The notes under the pieces are model-generated. The model was not told the DNA's origin and searched no databases. It worked only from the letters and a program-made list of their open reading frames with translations. Shown in pieces: positions 25,501 through 38,700 of a DNA stretch of 64,000 nt. The DNA is taken from contig CM031870.1 of assembly GCA_018697195.1 (NCBI GenBank), positions 7,017,382 to 7,081,381 on the forward strand. The letters are read 5' to 3'. Source of the DNA: Certhia americana. Taxonomy: Eukaryota > Chordata > Aves > Passeriformes > Certhiidae. Both the position numbers and the translations under genes were made by a program. Every line of letters starts with the position of its first letter. The first letter of the stretch is position 1.

Positions 25501-28500
25501 GTCGTATTTTAACACTCCACTACCAGCTTGTGGTCTTTCTTTCCCTGTCTCACTTCCCCCCTTCTTTTTTCTAACGAAGAGTCTCAAATCTAGTTTTGCT
25601 GCAGGACTATTTGGAGGCTTTATTTTTCAGCTGGTGACTCCAGGCTTCTAACACATCCCATATATAAAAAGAAATTTGGGGATTGCTTATAAATCTAAAG
25701 GGCTTGCAAAAAACACCAGCAACATTTTCAATAAAAATGCTCTAATGCTTTTCACTTTTAAGACTAAAAGCAGAAAAATGAAACAAGATTGCAGAGCCCA
25801 TGAAGAATTTCTCCTCCACTTAAAAAAACCCAAAAAAAACCTGAAAGAAAGGTATTTATATACAGAGAAAAATCACCAAATTGCAATTGTCCTTTTTTTC
25901 CATTACAAATGATTATTATAAACAACTGCAGGGCGATGAGTGAAAATACAGCTTTGGTACTGGAGGATTAGTTCAGACTTGTGCTCACAGGCCCATTGCT
26001 GCATCTGTGTAAGCACAGCTCAGAAGATCACATGCTGTAGTTTATCTAAATTATTATCTTTCCTTTTTACTTTTTCAAACATTCCCAGTGTAGTTTCAGA
26101 AATTAAATGTAGCTGCAATCTTTATAAATTTTCAAAGATGTCCAGGGTGTGGACCTATAAATTGTATTCTGTATTATGGGTCTTATGACTTTTATCACTA
26201 CATTCTCAGCTGTTAGTGCCAAGATTAAACTTTCAGAAACATCTCAAGCATTTTGAATTAAGCTTGATGAAAACCACCAGCAGATACTCAGCCTTTGGTA
26301 CTGCTTTGTTCTTTGATTTTCTTGTTTTTTTCTTTAAAAATAAAATAAAATTAAAAAAAAAAAAAAGAAATTTTAAGGTCTTCTTCTATGTAAGTTGAAT
26401 TTTATACATGTGCTTTTAAATCAAGAGCAATCATATATATGCCCCCATTTTAAACCATTTTGGCTGCAGCACTTTTGCTTTCAGGAAGAAAAAAACAGTA
26501 CCTGTAAACATAGTCATGTTTGAAAAAAAAAGGAGAGTGAAATTCTTTTAATTGCAGTAGTGACAGCAAGCAGCCTTCTACTTTTAACCTGTTTAAAAAC
26601 CTTAGTTTGAAACCAAATTATTAGAAAAAATACATGCAACATGTAAGATCTAATAAATCTGTTATATAGTAATTAAAAGCTGTAAAATAACTAATAGTTA
26701 AAGATGTATAATAATTAAGGCTGTAGAACCATAGAATATGAGGAGGTCATTGCTTACAAGAATTACATTATGAGATTAATTAAAGAATTACAGCTGTAAT
26801 AAAAGGAGGGAAGATGAAATTAGAAACAAATTATTTTATTTAAAATCTTCCTCAATTATTTCAACCACCCTTGGTGAAAGTGGCGGGGGGGAAATAGAAA
26901 CTCTCACATAAAACTGATTAATTCCTTACATTTTACAGGTCTGAATTTTCCTAAATAAATCACAGAGATGCAATCTTTAAGAAAACCGTTAGCTATTCAG
27001 ACTATGCCTTTTCCTAATCCAACATTATTACCTGCAGTAATTTTAAATATTTTCTTAAGCCTAGTGTAAAATTTCCCACTTAAAATATATCCTCTTTTCT
27101 ATATTTTCTTTGGGAAACAACTCAGTCCTACAAACATGCATGTGGTTGTAACTTCATTTATGGCCCAAATAAAAAGGATGTTTATGGAATGGATTTAAAG
27201 AAGTTTCACAGTGCAGCCATTTTTTCTGAGTTCTGACTTTAACATTTTTCTCTTCTCCAATTAATTCTGATGTGATATGATTGCATACAGACATCCTTCA
27301 GAAGTATGCAGACTTGACTTCCCCTGTTCACCTTAACTTGATATTAAGCTTTTGAATCCTTCCTCACTGTTCAGGTGGAGACATCACAGCTGTAGGAGTG
27401 AGTGACTGCATTTCCTTGTTTCTTGACACTCTGCATCTGTTCCTTCTCTAGCACCATAAATATTCAGCCTGTTCCCCCTTGTATCTCATTCATATTTGCA
27501 AGGATTTTCCAGAACATCTCCGTTTTAAGTTCTTCATAGTATTGCTGGATGCATCTTTTGAAGGGAACAGATTATTGCCATGAAAGAAGTATTTTTAAAA
27601 TCTCTCCAGACAGGTAAGTAATAACTTCTATAGCCAAAGGAAAAACACAGCTTGAAAATTGAATGGAATGTAAAAGAATATTCCCTCCTGTATCTTGAAA
27701 TCACCCCCCTCACCTGCTGTGAAGATTACTTTCTGTCTTATTTTGATCTAACTACATTTTCCACACACTGTGCCTTCTCTGTTGCACAAGTGCCTTGCAA
27801 ATCCCAGGCTATGGTTGATTTATAGCTAATAGGGTCACAATATGTATTGGCATAAACCCAGGAATATTTATTTCTTTTACTATTTTCTCTAAGAATACTG
27901 ATTTTTAATACTAAAATTTTCACAAATTTTATGCAGATAAGAAGAACAAGAAAGAAAATCCCTTAGGACATAAGATAGCTGAAAGTACTGTTTGTGTAAC
28001 AGCAGCAATGATCTTTCCAACAGCAGAGAAGTAACCATTGCAACAGAGTGTCAGCAGAGTGTTTTGGTCACATAAGCGATGAATGAAGATTTTCGTGTTT
28101 TCATTAAAGAGTTTAAATATTTTTCAAATTCCTTTCATTGTAGGACAGACACTTTTTCATTTCCAGTGCTGACACATCAGTACTAAATCTGCACAAAACA
28201 GTGCTCAGACCCACAATCTGCTATTCACTCACATTCTCTGAAGCTTGAGTTTTAATTAACTGCATTTTCTGTAGAATGCAAACAATTTTTTAATTCTGTA
28301 AAAAATTCTGGAACAGATTTATCCCATCAGCTGTGCTATATTAGAGAAAATTCTTTCTCCCTTCAAGTCTAAAAGCTGTGAGCCACTAAACTGAGTATTA
28401 AGTGTTATGCTTATCTCTACATTTTCAGTCTGAAATTGTTCAGAGTAACACTGTCATACCTTAAATATAGATCATTTTGTGGAATGTAATTTTACGCAGC

Positions 28501-31500
28501 AGTGGAGCAGTATAGCAAATAAAATGTCAGCCAAGAATGCTGTAGCTTTATGGTCCTGGATATATGCTGAAAGAAACACACATTTTTCTTTGCACTCAAA
28601 AGGAAATATTGCCAGCATGTGCATTAAAAGAGGTCAAGAGTCCTGCAAAGTGCTATTAATGCATAAAGTAGTTTTCATGCAGTTTTCACACTTTCTATCC
28701 TATAGCACTTTGCAAAACTAATAATAAAGAGTATAAAAGATGGACTGAGAGAAGACTAAAGAATTTCACAGGACAAAATAGAGAAGTTTATCAAACTGTG
28801 AAGCAGGGGGAGAATCAGTGGCGTGCATGATGCACCATCACAGCCCTGCCCACAAACCACGCAGACAGGGTGGCCATGGCTTCCCAGGGCACAGCAGCTC
28901 GTCTGACACTGAGTGCCATCACAGATGGGCACTTCTCCTGCCCTGGATTACTGCTGCACCATTTCCCTTATTCTGGATGTAAGGCTGTGCTATCACTGGT
29001 GAGCTGTTCAGGCTGATCCAGCAGAAAAGCCAGAGCAGAGCAGAGCAGAGTGAGGAGCTGTTCTGTGTCAGAGCCAGCTGGGCCAATGCACTGTGAAGCC
29101 ACCAGTGCCCCTGCCAAGGGAGGGCAGGATGGCAGCAGCCTTGGCCAGGGACACAGCACAGGGCTGCCTTTTTAATAGGAAGGGGCTGCATCACTCAATA
29201 AAAATGAGACTTCTGGTTTCTACTGGAAAAATAAAAGACCCTCCACAACTAGTTCATTCTGGTGTAGTTCTAATGAAAACTCAATTGTTTGTTTCAAAAT
29301 TAGGGGACATGTTTTAACAGACTTTCTGAAACCCGAAAAATAAATGAAGAATTACTTTGGATTTGTTAATTATAATCAGTTTACATTTCTAATGTCTTCT
29401 TACTATCTTTTTTATAAGCATCATATACATACACATTTTCATAAAATTGTGTTTTTATCTAGAGCATACCCTTGCAGTAAGGTTTCATTGTGCTGAAAAT
29501 CCCAACAAAGCAGACTCTGACTGTTAGCTCACATTAACTGAGTCTTTGGCTGATATTTCCATGGAAGGTATGCTGATCTTTCTAGTAGTGTGATTCAATA
29601 GAATCACATTACTGCTCGAGTCATCATTTTCTAAAAGCTATTTGGCAGCTCACCATTCATCCCCAACAGATTCAACACTGTTTACAGCATCTAATAAACA
29701 GAGTCAGTTACATACAAATTAAAGAGGTCCTTCATTCTTTTTCCTGATGTGATTAATTTCATAGTAAAATGCTGTATCTACTTAAAAATATTATTTTTTT
29801 CGTTTGACTATGAATCTTAATGCTTTATTTGTGATATTTGAGTTTTTAGTAACAATAAATGCTTTGTCTGCTTGATGCAAAGAGCTCAGTAGTTTAATTA
29901 AAGGGGATTAATTGAATTAAACTAATTAATGAATTCAGTTAAACCAAATGCTTAGAAAGACAAGGTTAAAAAGTAATTGTGTTATGCTATTCATTATTGT
30001 GTGAGTATTCACAATCCACTTCAGCATGAAGTCAACTGGGTTGGATGGAATCACTGGTAAAAGCGGTTAAACCAACCTTGCTGACTTTACAATGAAATAG
30101 GGTTTAATGACACTACTAAACAGCAGGATAATAAGAGCAGAAAAAATGAGCAGCTGGAGCACTAATAAAATGAATTATGGCATCACAGCTGAGATTGATA
30201 ATGAAAACCTTTGGACAGTAACTTCTCAAACTACTACAGCTGTTTCCAAATAGCCATCTGTCTGGGCCCCAAGGCTATTTGATGTGTGGATACTCTTAAA
30301 TTAACTTAGCAGAGCTCAGTTAAGAAATTACAGAAACTGCGTGATAATACTGAAAGCTGATATGATATAAGCAATATAAATTTATACTGGTTTAAGAAAA
30401 AGAATTGAAAACGGGCAATTTTGCAACTTTCTTTGAAGTGGTGAAACAGCTGTGTGTCCTAGAGTCCTAAAATAAATGATTTGATGACAGGAAAGCTCTG
30501 TGAGAGTGATTAAAAGGAAATTTGTTTTTCCTTTTGAAACAATTGGCAAAGGAAGACTTATGACTACATATGTCTCCAAAACAACTTAAGTGTAGTTTAT
30601 AGAAGATTAAATTTCTTCAGACACAGAAGTTTTTTAATCAATTCAACTGTCAAATGACAGAATTTACCCTTAGCCCCTATTTTTTTTCGTTGCAGCATTT
30701 TGAGAATGGGTGCACCTTGTCCTCTGAAAATGAACTTGTAATTTTCACCTTTAAGATTTTACATGCATGAAGACTGCAAACTATGACTGTGTAATCATCA
30801 AATATCATATTAATTCTTTTTCACTAGTGTGTTGTGAATATATAGGTTTGTTTCTTAGAAGTGGGAAACATACATCTCTAACTTTTACTGGTATCATGGG
30901 CAATGGAATGTGTGAAAAACATGCCTTGATGCGATGATAAAAATATTAACAAATTGAAAACAGAGTCCAAGCCACAAACATTAAATTTCAATCACTTAAA
31001 AGCCAATTAGCAAGACTGTGAGGTCAACCTCTATCATTATCTCCAGTAATGCGATTTTCCAACAATTAACACTGATAGAGTTAACCATGTATTACAAAGA
31101 GAAAAATTCATCTTTGATGTTTCAAATTTATAATGAGAATAATTTTATGACAGAAAATTTGAATTCGCCGTTTTCAGGTACTTAAAACCAGATATATCTG
31201 TGGGGGTTTTTAAAAAGAAAAGATGCCTACATTTTTTTGCCAAGTCAACTCAAAATAAACTGTAGTAGAGAGGCTGCAAAATCCCACTTGAAGAAAACTT
31301 TGGTTGCTCTGCCAAGATATTCTTTATATGTCAGTCAAGTCTGCTGGAAAACAACAATGTCTCACTGATTTTATCTTTTCATCATTTTTGTGCACTGTTA
31401 CTACATGATTTAATCCTCTAGGTCTAAGCTACTAAAATCAGGGATTCTGCTTCCCTTACTACATATGAACACTCCATATATACACACACACATATAAACA

Positions 31501-32229
31501 GTTTTCCCCATTGAGATGTATGATTTTATTCCTCAGAATTAATTATTTTCAGCTATAAAATATCCTTTATGCAATTTCAAGGATTGGTAAATAAAACTGG
31601 GTATTTCATAGATTAAAACTGCAACATAAATATAAATAAATGTTTGGAGAATCTACACCACCCTTGTAACAAAATCCTATCACCAAAAATTATCATTCTC
31701 CTGTAGTTCAGGGCAAAGATTTTCCCTCTGAGTGCACACCTGTGACAGTGCCATCAGACTGAAGGGTACACAATGCTGACTGCTACAACATCATCTTCCT
31801 CTGTTCAACACCTGAACACCACAGCTGAACAGCCTCACGCCTTCTCAGCTCCTGCCATGCGTGTGGAGCTCATTTCCCTGTATGGATCAGGGTTGAGTCA
31901 GCCCACAGAGGCTGGGAAAATGCACACTGGTTGAGAAGCCAGTGAATCCTGCATTAGCAGACAAAGAGGCTGGGCAAATAATCCTAATTTGATGATCATG
32001 ATTATTTGTGTGCCTAAGTGAATGGTAACTTGGCCTTGTCAGTAAAGCCTTGTCCACAAACAGGGCAAAAAAATAACACATCACAGTGCCAGTTCTTGAA
32101 GCAATCTGGCCTTATTTCCCTTGGCAATTTTTTAGATTGTTTTAGTTTCTTTTCTTTTTTTCTTTTTTTTTAAGAACTGTACAGGCCAAGTTCTGCTGTA
32201 AATAACTACAGGAAAATGCCAATAGAGTA

Positions 32230-32286
32230 TTTACCAGATAGAAATCCCACCGTTCAGAAAAACTATACTACAATCTATCTGGTAAA
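32230..32286. repeat. Inverted repeat, 12-bp arms
   Basis: The arms TTTACCAGATAG (32230-32241) and CTATCTGGTAAA (32275-32286) are perfectly complementary around a 33-nt loop. They lie about 320 bp downstream of the last recognised IQCK exon in that gene's direction. The function is unknown and chance is possible. Confidence 0.6.
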
Positions 32287-32609
32287 AATCAGCTTTACAT
32301 GATGAGTAGCTGTCTGATCCTGCCCTAGAAAATACTGTGCCAGGAAATGCAGAAAAAATAGCTTTCTGAAATTATTGAATTTAGGCCCTATATTGTATTT
32401 TTCATCGCCACTTTCAGCTGCACAGGCAAATCAAATAGAATAAGTACTGACTGTAAAGAAACAGCCAAGCATTTCCACCAGACATTATCTTCTCTCTCAG
32501 GATTAGTATCCTACTGTGTGGCCTATTTTCTAATACAACTACAAGTATAAAAATTCAACACAATGTAAAAACAAACCAACCAAAAAAGCCCCATAATTAA
32601 TTCACTTAC

Positions 32610-32721
32610 CTTTGGCTTCCTGTTTAGTCCAGAATTTTTTCACTACCTCAGTAATGTGCCTCTCCTCTCTCAGCTTCTTTTGCCACTGACGTAGCTCTTG
32701 TATTTCATTATCACAACGAAC
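32610..32721 (-). CDS. IQCK: IQCK exon: second half of IQ motif plus charged helix
   Basis: On the minus strand the acceptor TTTCACAG precedes GTTCGTTGT and the donor GCCAAAG|GTAAGT closes the exon in phase 1. It encodes VRCDNEIQELRQWQKKL, then REERHITEVVKKFWTKQEAK, which aligns with human IQCK at almost every position around ELRQWQKKLRE. Since it ends with a donor, at least one further exon lies to the left. Confidence 0.95.
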
Positions 32722-35700
32722 CTGTGAAAGAGGAATCAGAAAAGAATACTATAATTATATACTTTTGTCTTACCCAGGATGAGGATACAATTTTTTTCAT
32801 AAGGCTGTGGCTGGGAAAATGTGTGAAAGTCATCCTCTTTGCTGGGCCTGAGGTAAAAGCAAAATCCTAGAGGTTTACAGTTTACACAGAAATAAAATCC
32901 ACATAATTGACAAATCCAATTGAAAACATGAATATGTCTGTTAGGAGATCACTTTGATTACCAAGGATTCCTGAGAATGAGACTGCAGTGAAATGCTAAT
33001 TCTTTGTGTTAATTAAAATTTAAAGCCTTATGCTGAAAGGTACTAGTGCCTTTAGAAAAGCATAACACTATAAAACCAACCCACTGACCAAAATAATAAA
33101 GCAGAAGAGGAGCATGAAGGGTCATAGAGAAGAAAATTTATTCCATCAACCTGATTCACACCTGCCACCATCTGCAAATAGGCTGACTGGCAATCCCACC
33201 CACACAATTTTCAGAAACAGGAGAGCCATTAATCTCTTATTTAAAGTAATTGGACTGCATTACATTATATCTATTTTTTGTCAGTCAATCACCCTGTGAA
33301 AGGCTTAATTGTGCTTCTACAACAAAATTACAACAGTCAAAGGCCTTGATTTCATTTAGATGTAAGTTGAATTTTTCTAGTATTGTTTTTGTACTGGTGT
33401 AGTTCCTACTAACATAGAATTGAACTAGCTCTGCATCAACAGCTTTTACCACTCTGCTGCTTATACTTGTCGTAAGCACGATTTGATTAATTAGCAGCGT
33501 GTTACCCATTGCTGGCATTCACACAATTACTACCTCCAGTGCAAGACATACTGTCCTGAACAGCAGTGGAAAGGGCCATGCCAGTACTAGCTTAGACACT
33601 GGCAATTATTCTCTTAGAGTCGTACTCAAATTGTAATAGAAGTATTTTTTCCTAGATGTTACATATAAAAATGTCATTAAGTCAGGACTGCATTTAGAGA
33701 AGCTGTGGCTGCCCCATCCCTGGCAGTGCTCAAGGCCAGGATGGATGGGGCTCTGAGCAACCTGGTCTGGTGGAAGGTGTCCCTGCCCATAGCAGCAGGG
33801 TTGGAACTGGATGACCTTTGAGGTCCCTTCCGACCCAAACCATTCCATGATTCTAAGATTCAATGTCCTAGTAATTCAGTCTGAAATGGAACAACATGGT
33901 AGAAACTGGCAGCAATAAGCTCAGTTTCTCCTGGACACATTTTTGCTTGCAGGAAGATTTTATTTAGATATAGAATGAAATAGAATTGTATTTATTGTCT
34001 TCTTACAGAATATGGTGAAGAGTTTGCTCTGTGATTTGAACTCTATTATATGCTCTTCTCCATTACACTCTGATTTTATCCCACTTTGCTAAGACACATA
34101 CAGAGCAAAAGAGCACAACTTAGTTTTTCCACTAGTTATAAAACCCCCAAACCTTAAAGAAAACAGTATAAATTATTTATCAAAAGTATTCTTTCGTCCT
34201 AGGATTTCTCCTCTGTGCTGCAGCTAAAAATGCAACAAACAGTAGCTGAACTCCCATAGCACTTTTCAATTCGCTTAGGAGAGGATAATTTGCTATGTTT
34301 CAGATGGTGCACTAGAGCAGAAATACAACACAAGGTTACTCAATTATAAAAATAGCTAAGACTTTTGCTCAGTGACTTGAGATCAGATACACCTTAGCCC
34401 TCCAATAATATTCCATTATACTGATACAGTTTTGTAGTATCTTCTATAAAAGTTATAAGGCTTCTTACAAGGTTGCTATGAAATTTTAAAAATTAAAGAA
34501 GTTACAGCTACTAGTGACATCTCCAGCTATACAAAAAAATAAGATAATTTTCTATTAAATCCATCAAATAGTATTTGAAAGAATAAAATATCACAGGATA
34601 ATTTCTTAAGCTTGCAAGAGACATTTTTTCTTGCATGCTGTCATGTATGCTGTTATAAGCCAAGTATTTCCTTATTTCATGGAGTCAGTTTGCCTGCACA
34701 GGAAAGGGTTAAGGAAAAGCTTATAGGACACAAACATATAAATGACAGAAGTGCAAGAGGCAGGGAGATAAAGAAATTACTACCTCTATATCTAAATATA
34801 AATTTTCTGAAAACATAATGTGCTCATTTACAACTTCAGCTGTGTAAGACCTGTATTTTGGCCCATGACAGGGTCACAGTTGTCCCTGTGTATTGAAAAT
34901 AAAAACAATAATTTCTAACAGTTAAAAGATAAAAGGCAAGTATAGTAGATTCTGTATAGTCTCCCTAAGCAAATAAAACAGTGACAGTGCAGTGAAATAC
35001 AGAGTTCTGAGATAAAGATAGAGTCAGGTACTCAAATATTCCAAAGTCAGCATTAAATCCAAGCAGTAAAATGAGCTCCCAGAACAAAGTGTTTTTTCTA
35101 GAAAAGTGACCAAAAAAAGGGGAAAAAGGAACAGATATGCCACCTGCAGTTAAATAGGTGACAGGAATGTAACAAAATAAATTAAAATGTTCCAAATAAC
35201 CTTAATAGCTCAGTAGAGTTATAATGTAGCTTAGCATACTAATAATTCCTTAGAAAGTTCTTCTGTTTTGAAACCAGAGTGCAATGCTAGCATGATGAAA
35301 AAGCCATGACTTAGCAGCAAAATCTCCAGGCAAATAGAGAGTCAAGAATCTTGTCCAAACAACTGACATATCTCTCCTGCAGACCAGCACTGCCTGAAGC
35401 CCTGGAGGGCTCTCAGCTTTGAAGGGAGAGTTCACTCCTACGCTTGCTGTAAATAACAGTGAATATTTGTGTGACCTTCTGGGTTTAAGCTTTGCTGGTA
35501 GCCACAGCTTGCTGGAAAGTAATATAAACTGTGATAGCAAAAGCACAACTACACTTTGCAAGATACAAAGCAAAAACTGAAGCATTTTTATCTTCAACTT
35601 TTGCTCAAAGGACATGTATAAAATAGCACTGAATATTTACATAATGCTGTCCAATTTCAACTCAAGATATTACAAGTTTAGTCAAAAAACCCCCATGCTT

Positions 35701-38700
35701 TCAGTGCTAGGTGAGAACATGTAGCACAACAAATAAGGATAACACTAAAGCTTCACCCACAGACATCAGAGGAAATTCTATTAACGAAAAATTTCTGCTA
35801 GTCTAGAAAAGTTATGCAAATTTCAAAGATTAAAAAGACCCTATTAAAAAAAAATGGCACTAAGCAACAATTCTGCAGTAGAGGAGTGAAGGAATATATC
35901 ATCTTTTGTTGGAAAAGTGCCTGGAAAATTGACACCTAGCTGAAGACTGCCTTGGCCCGTGACAGATGAATGGAACCTCAATAAAAAAAGGATGGTGGAA
36001 AATGAAAAGGAAAAATCCTGATGACAGAGCTGTCTCACGTGTTACTTGAGTGCTCCTCCTGGCTCTCAAAGAGCCCTCTCAAGATGATGTCTTCCTTTCT
36101 GTGATGTCCTCAGAGAATTCAGCAGTTGTTTTTGCCACTGCAATTTGTTCTGGAATTCAGTTCTTGATTAAACTTGAAAAAATTGTCAGAGAAATAATGA
36201 AATTAATGACTTGAAATAATGTCATACAAAGACCTCGATATCTTTGTATGAAAGATTGTAGAAAAGACTTGGTTGATGGCAGCCAGTAATTATTACTGCA
36301 ACAATTAAACAAATATTTTTCTGAAATGTGCTACCAATAATGATGAATTTACTGATTTGGTAATGCTTTATTATCAGAGTTCTCAAGATTCTGTATCTAT
36401 AGCTTTTATTCCCCCTTTACATAGAAAAATCTTCACTGCCTGATCCATTTTTTGCATTTTTTGCCATGTGTTTTTGATACTGGCATGCTCAGAGAGCTGG
36501 AGGTAGCAGAAACAAGTGAAGTATCAAGAGAAGACATGATGCTCAGTCAGTTATGTAACTAGATAAACTCTACTGCCTAAATCAATATGGTCAACAAAAT
36601 ACCTCAAAAAATGGTCCCAGTCCATGGATGACGTGTCTTAGAAGACCAAGGATGAAGTACCCTGTCTCTCCATCACAGTGTCATGGATCTGTGTTCTCAT
36701 CAGTATTATCACACTGTATAAATTTTTATTTCAAAAGCAGTACTTCAAAGTTCTAAATCCTCTGAATTACAATGCAAGGTTTAATGAAAAACTTCAGAAA
36801 ATAGTTTAAAATTTTGACACAATAATATCTTTAGAATGCAAAAAGGCATTATTTGCAAGTATTCAGTTATTATCAGCTGTTAACATTAAGTCAGTGTTAG
36901 CTGACTGAGCTATTTATTTTAAAAGCAAATAATCTGAATTCTTGGGTAGTTTTTCATAACATACTTATCACTGATGTGATGAAATCCCATTTAAGCTTAG
37001 TGTTCTCTTAACCTGCAAGTCCAAGGATAACACATTGCCCTATGTAGTAATTTGTTACTAATGATTTTTATTTTATATTCTGCTTGCAATTTTAAATTTT
37101 TAAAACTCCATGTTCTTTCACCTCGAATAAGGTAAAACATTAATGGTTAATTTTATAGCCTGAATTATTTTTTATGTATCCTACCTTTTATAGCTAAAGT
37201 TTCTCATTTATGGGAATTGGTTTAGAATGATAAATACCAGTGTGAAAATCCTTAAGTTCACCTATACAAAGAAGGATTGTGCCCTTCACAAGCTTTCAGA
37301 GAAGCAGAAGATATCTGAGCAACCTTGCAGTGCTCAGCAAACATAACTGTTATTGGATAATGGTTGCCTCCACTGTAAGGATGCCTGCAGGGATACTGTC
37401 AGTGCTAATTAATGTTAGTGTCAATGCTGTCTCTGTTTAAAAAAAGAAAAATAAAGGAAACAAAACAAGCAGAAAGAGTCACAAAAATCCATCCAAGAAG
37501 AACATTTCAAGGTATTTCATTGTCTTTGTCTTCACAGCACATTATAGGAGCCACTTATATATTCATACTTGTTAAAAATAGTAGAGAATTTAACAGAGTG
37601 TTTTCTACTGATTGTTCTTTAAAAAACACCTGACATCCAGAGTTGTCTCACTGTCCATCATAACAAAATTGCTGCTATATCTGGAAGCTACTTAGAAGCT
37701 TAAGTTTTGATAAAGGAAGTCAAAGACATTTCTTCATCACCAAAGTCACCTGAATTTCAAGTCCATTTCTTCCTGAGGTGTGAAAGTATTAGAACTTTTA
37801 AAAAATATATTTGACAGAAATTGTTGAGGTTTTTCAAAATAATTTATTTAGTATCCTAGGGTAAGCATGGCTGTTACCCTCCAATATAATAGCATTGGAC
37901 AACTTTATTTGTGTTTATTTTTTGCACCTTCCTTTTCCCCCTTAAACTGGGAATTGCACTAGTGCTATGTTACTAGTATGCCTTACAACATCTGCTTGTC
38001 ATTTTGTTTCCCTTCCCTTTGAATAACAGCCTTCATGCCTCTCATAAATCTCCTGTCTCATTCTTGGTCTCAATTCCTTGTCCCTTCTTTCTGTATGCTT
38101 TTATTTCTCAACAGACTTCACCAATCCTCCTCATGCATCTCCACATCACTCACATATCCCTGCATGAAGCAAAATAACACTCCATCCTTGAGAACTACCC
38201 AAAGTAACTTGCAGTTAAAGAAAGAAAATTGTTCAAATTAACAATTAACAATTGCCCTTTGGAAAATCGAATTTCTGTGGATTTTTTGCTGTTGAGGAAA
38301 ACAGTGAGATTACATCAGCATAAATGCCTGTGAAAAAATTGTAGTCACTAGGCATAAGGCAGAGCAACATCCAAAGCCAATGAACCATAGGGGTCTCAGC
38401 AGCTATTTATAGTATCCCCTACTTAAAATTTATGTAAGGATTTTCCCCGAGGCCTTCACAGTCCTGCAGTTTTCAACATCGAGCAAAATAATTATAGATT
38501 ACTCTTACCCGATAACCTCTCCAGAAGGACTGAATTAGTATGCTTGCTTCTTCTTCTGATAGAAGCAGAGATAGAGGAATTGGTGGTCTAGGACTTAAAA
38601 AAAAATATATTTTTTTTTGTAAACAGACAGCCTATAAATGTAAAACACTTTCTTCACTAACAGTATATTTTATCAAAAAGAGAAATGTTGTTCAGGAGCC

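Larger units (their letters stand above)
18961..32609. other. AT-rich interval between GPRC5B and the recognised IQCK exons
   Basis: In 13.6 kb I find no exon I can name. The 3' end of IQCK (last coding exon and 3' UTR, minus strand) must lie somewhere here if its structure follows mammals. A somewhat GC-richer patch at about 28.80-29.18 kb contains a (CAGAG)4 run near 29033-29052 but no supported gene. Homopolymer A or T runs of 15-19 occur at about 19.5, 20.67 and 21.54 kb. All ORFs are short and unsupported. Confidence 0.6.
32722..38508 (-). other. IQCK: IQCK intron with a CR1 insertion
   Basis: The 5.8-kb intron is AT-rich. The only recognised content is a CR1 LINE 3' fragment at 33690-33861 and a perfect short hairpin at 36222-36251. 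No further exon was seen. Confidence 0.7.

Noticed and set aside
36222..36251. Hairpin as a microRNA gene
   Set aside because: The stem is only 11 bp, far short of a precursor stem.
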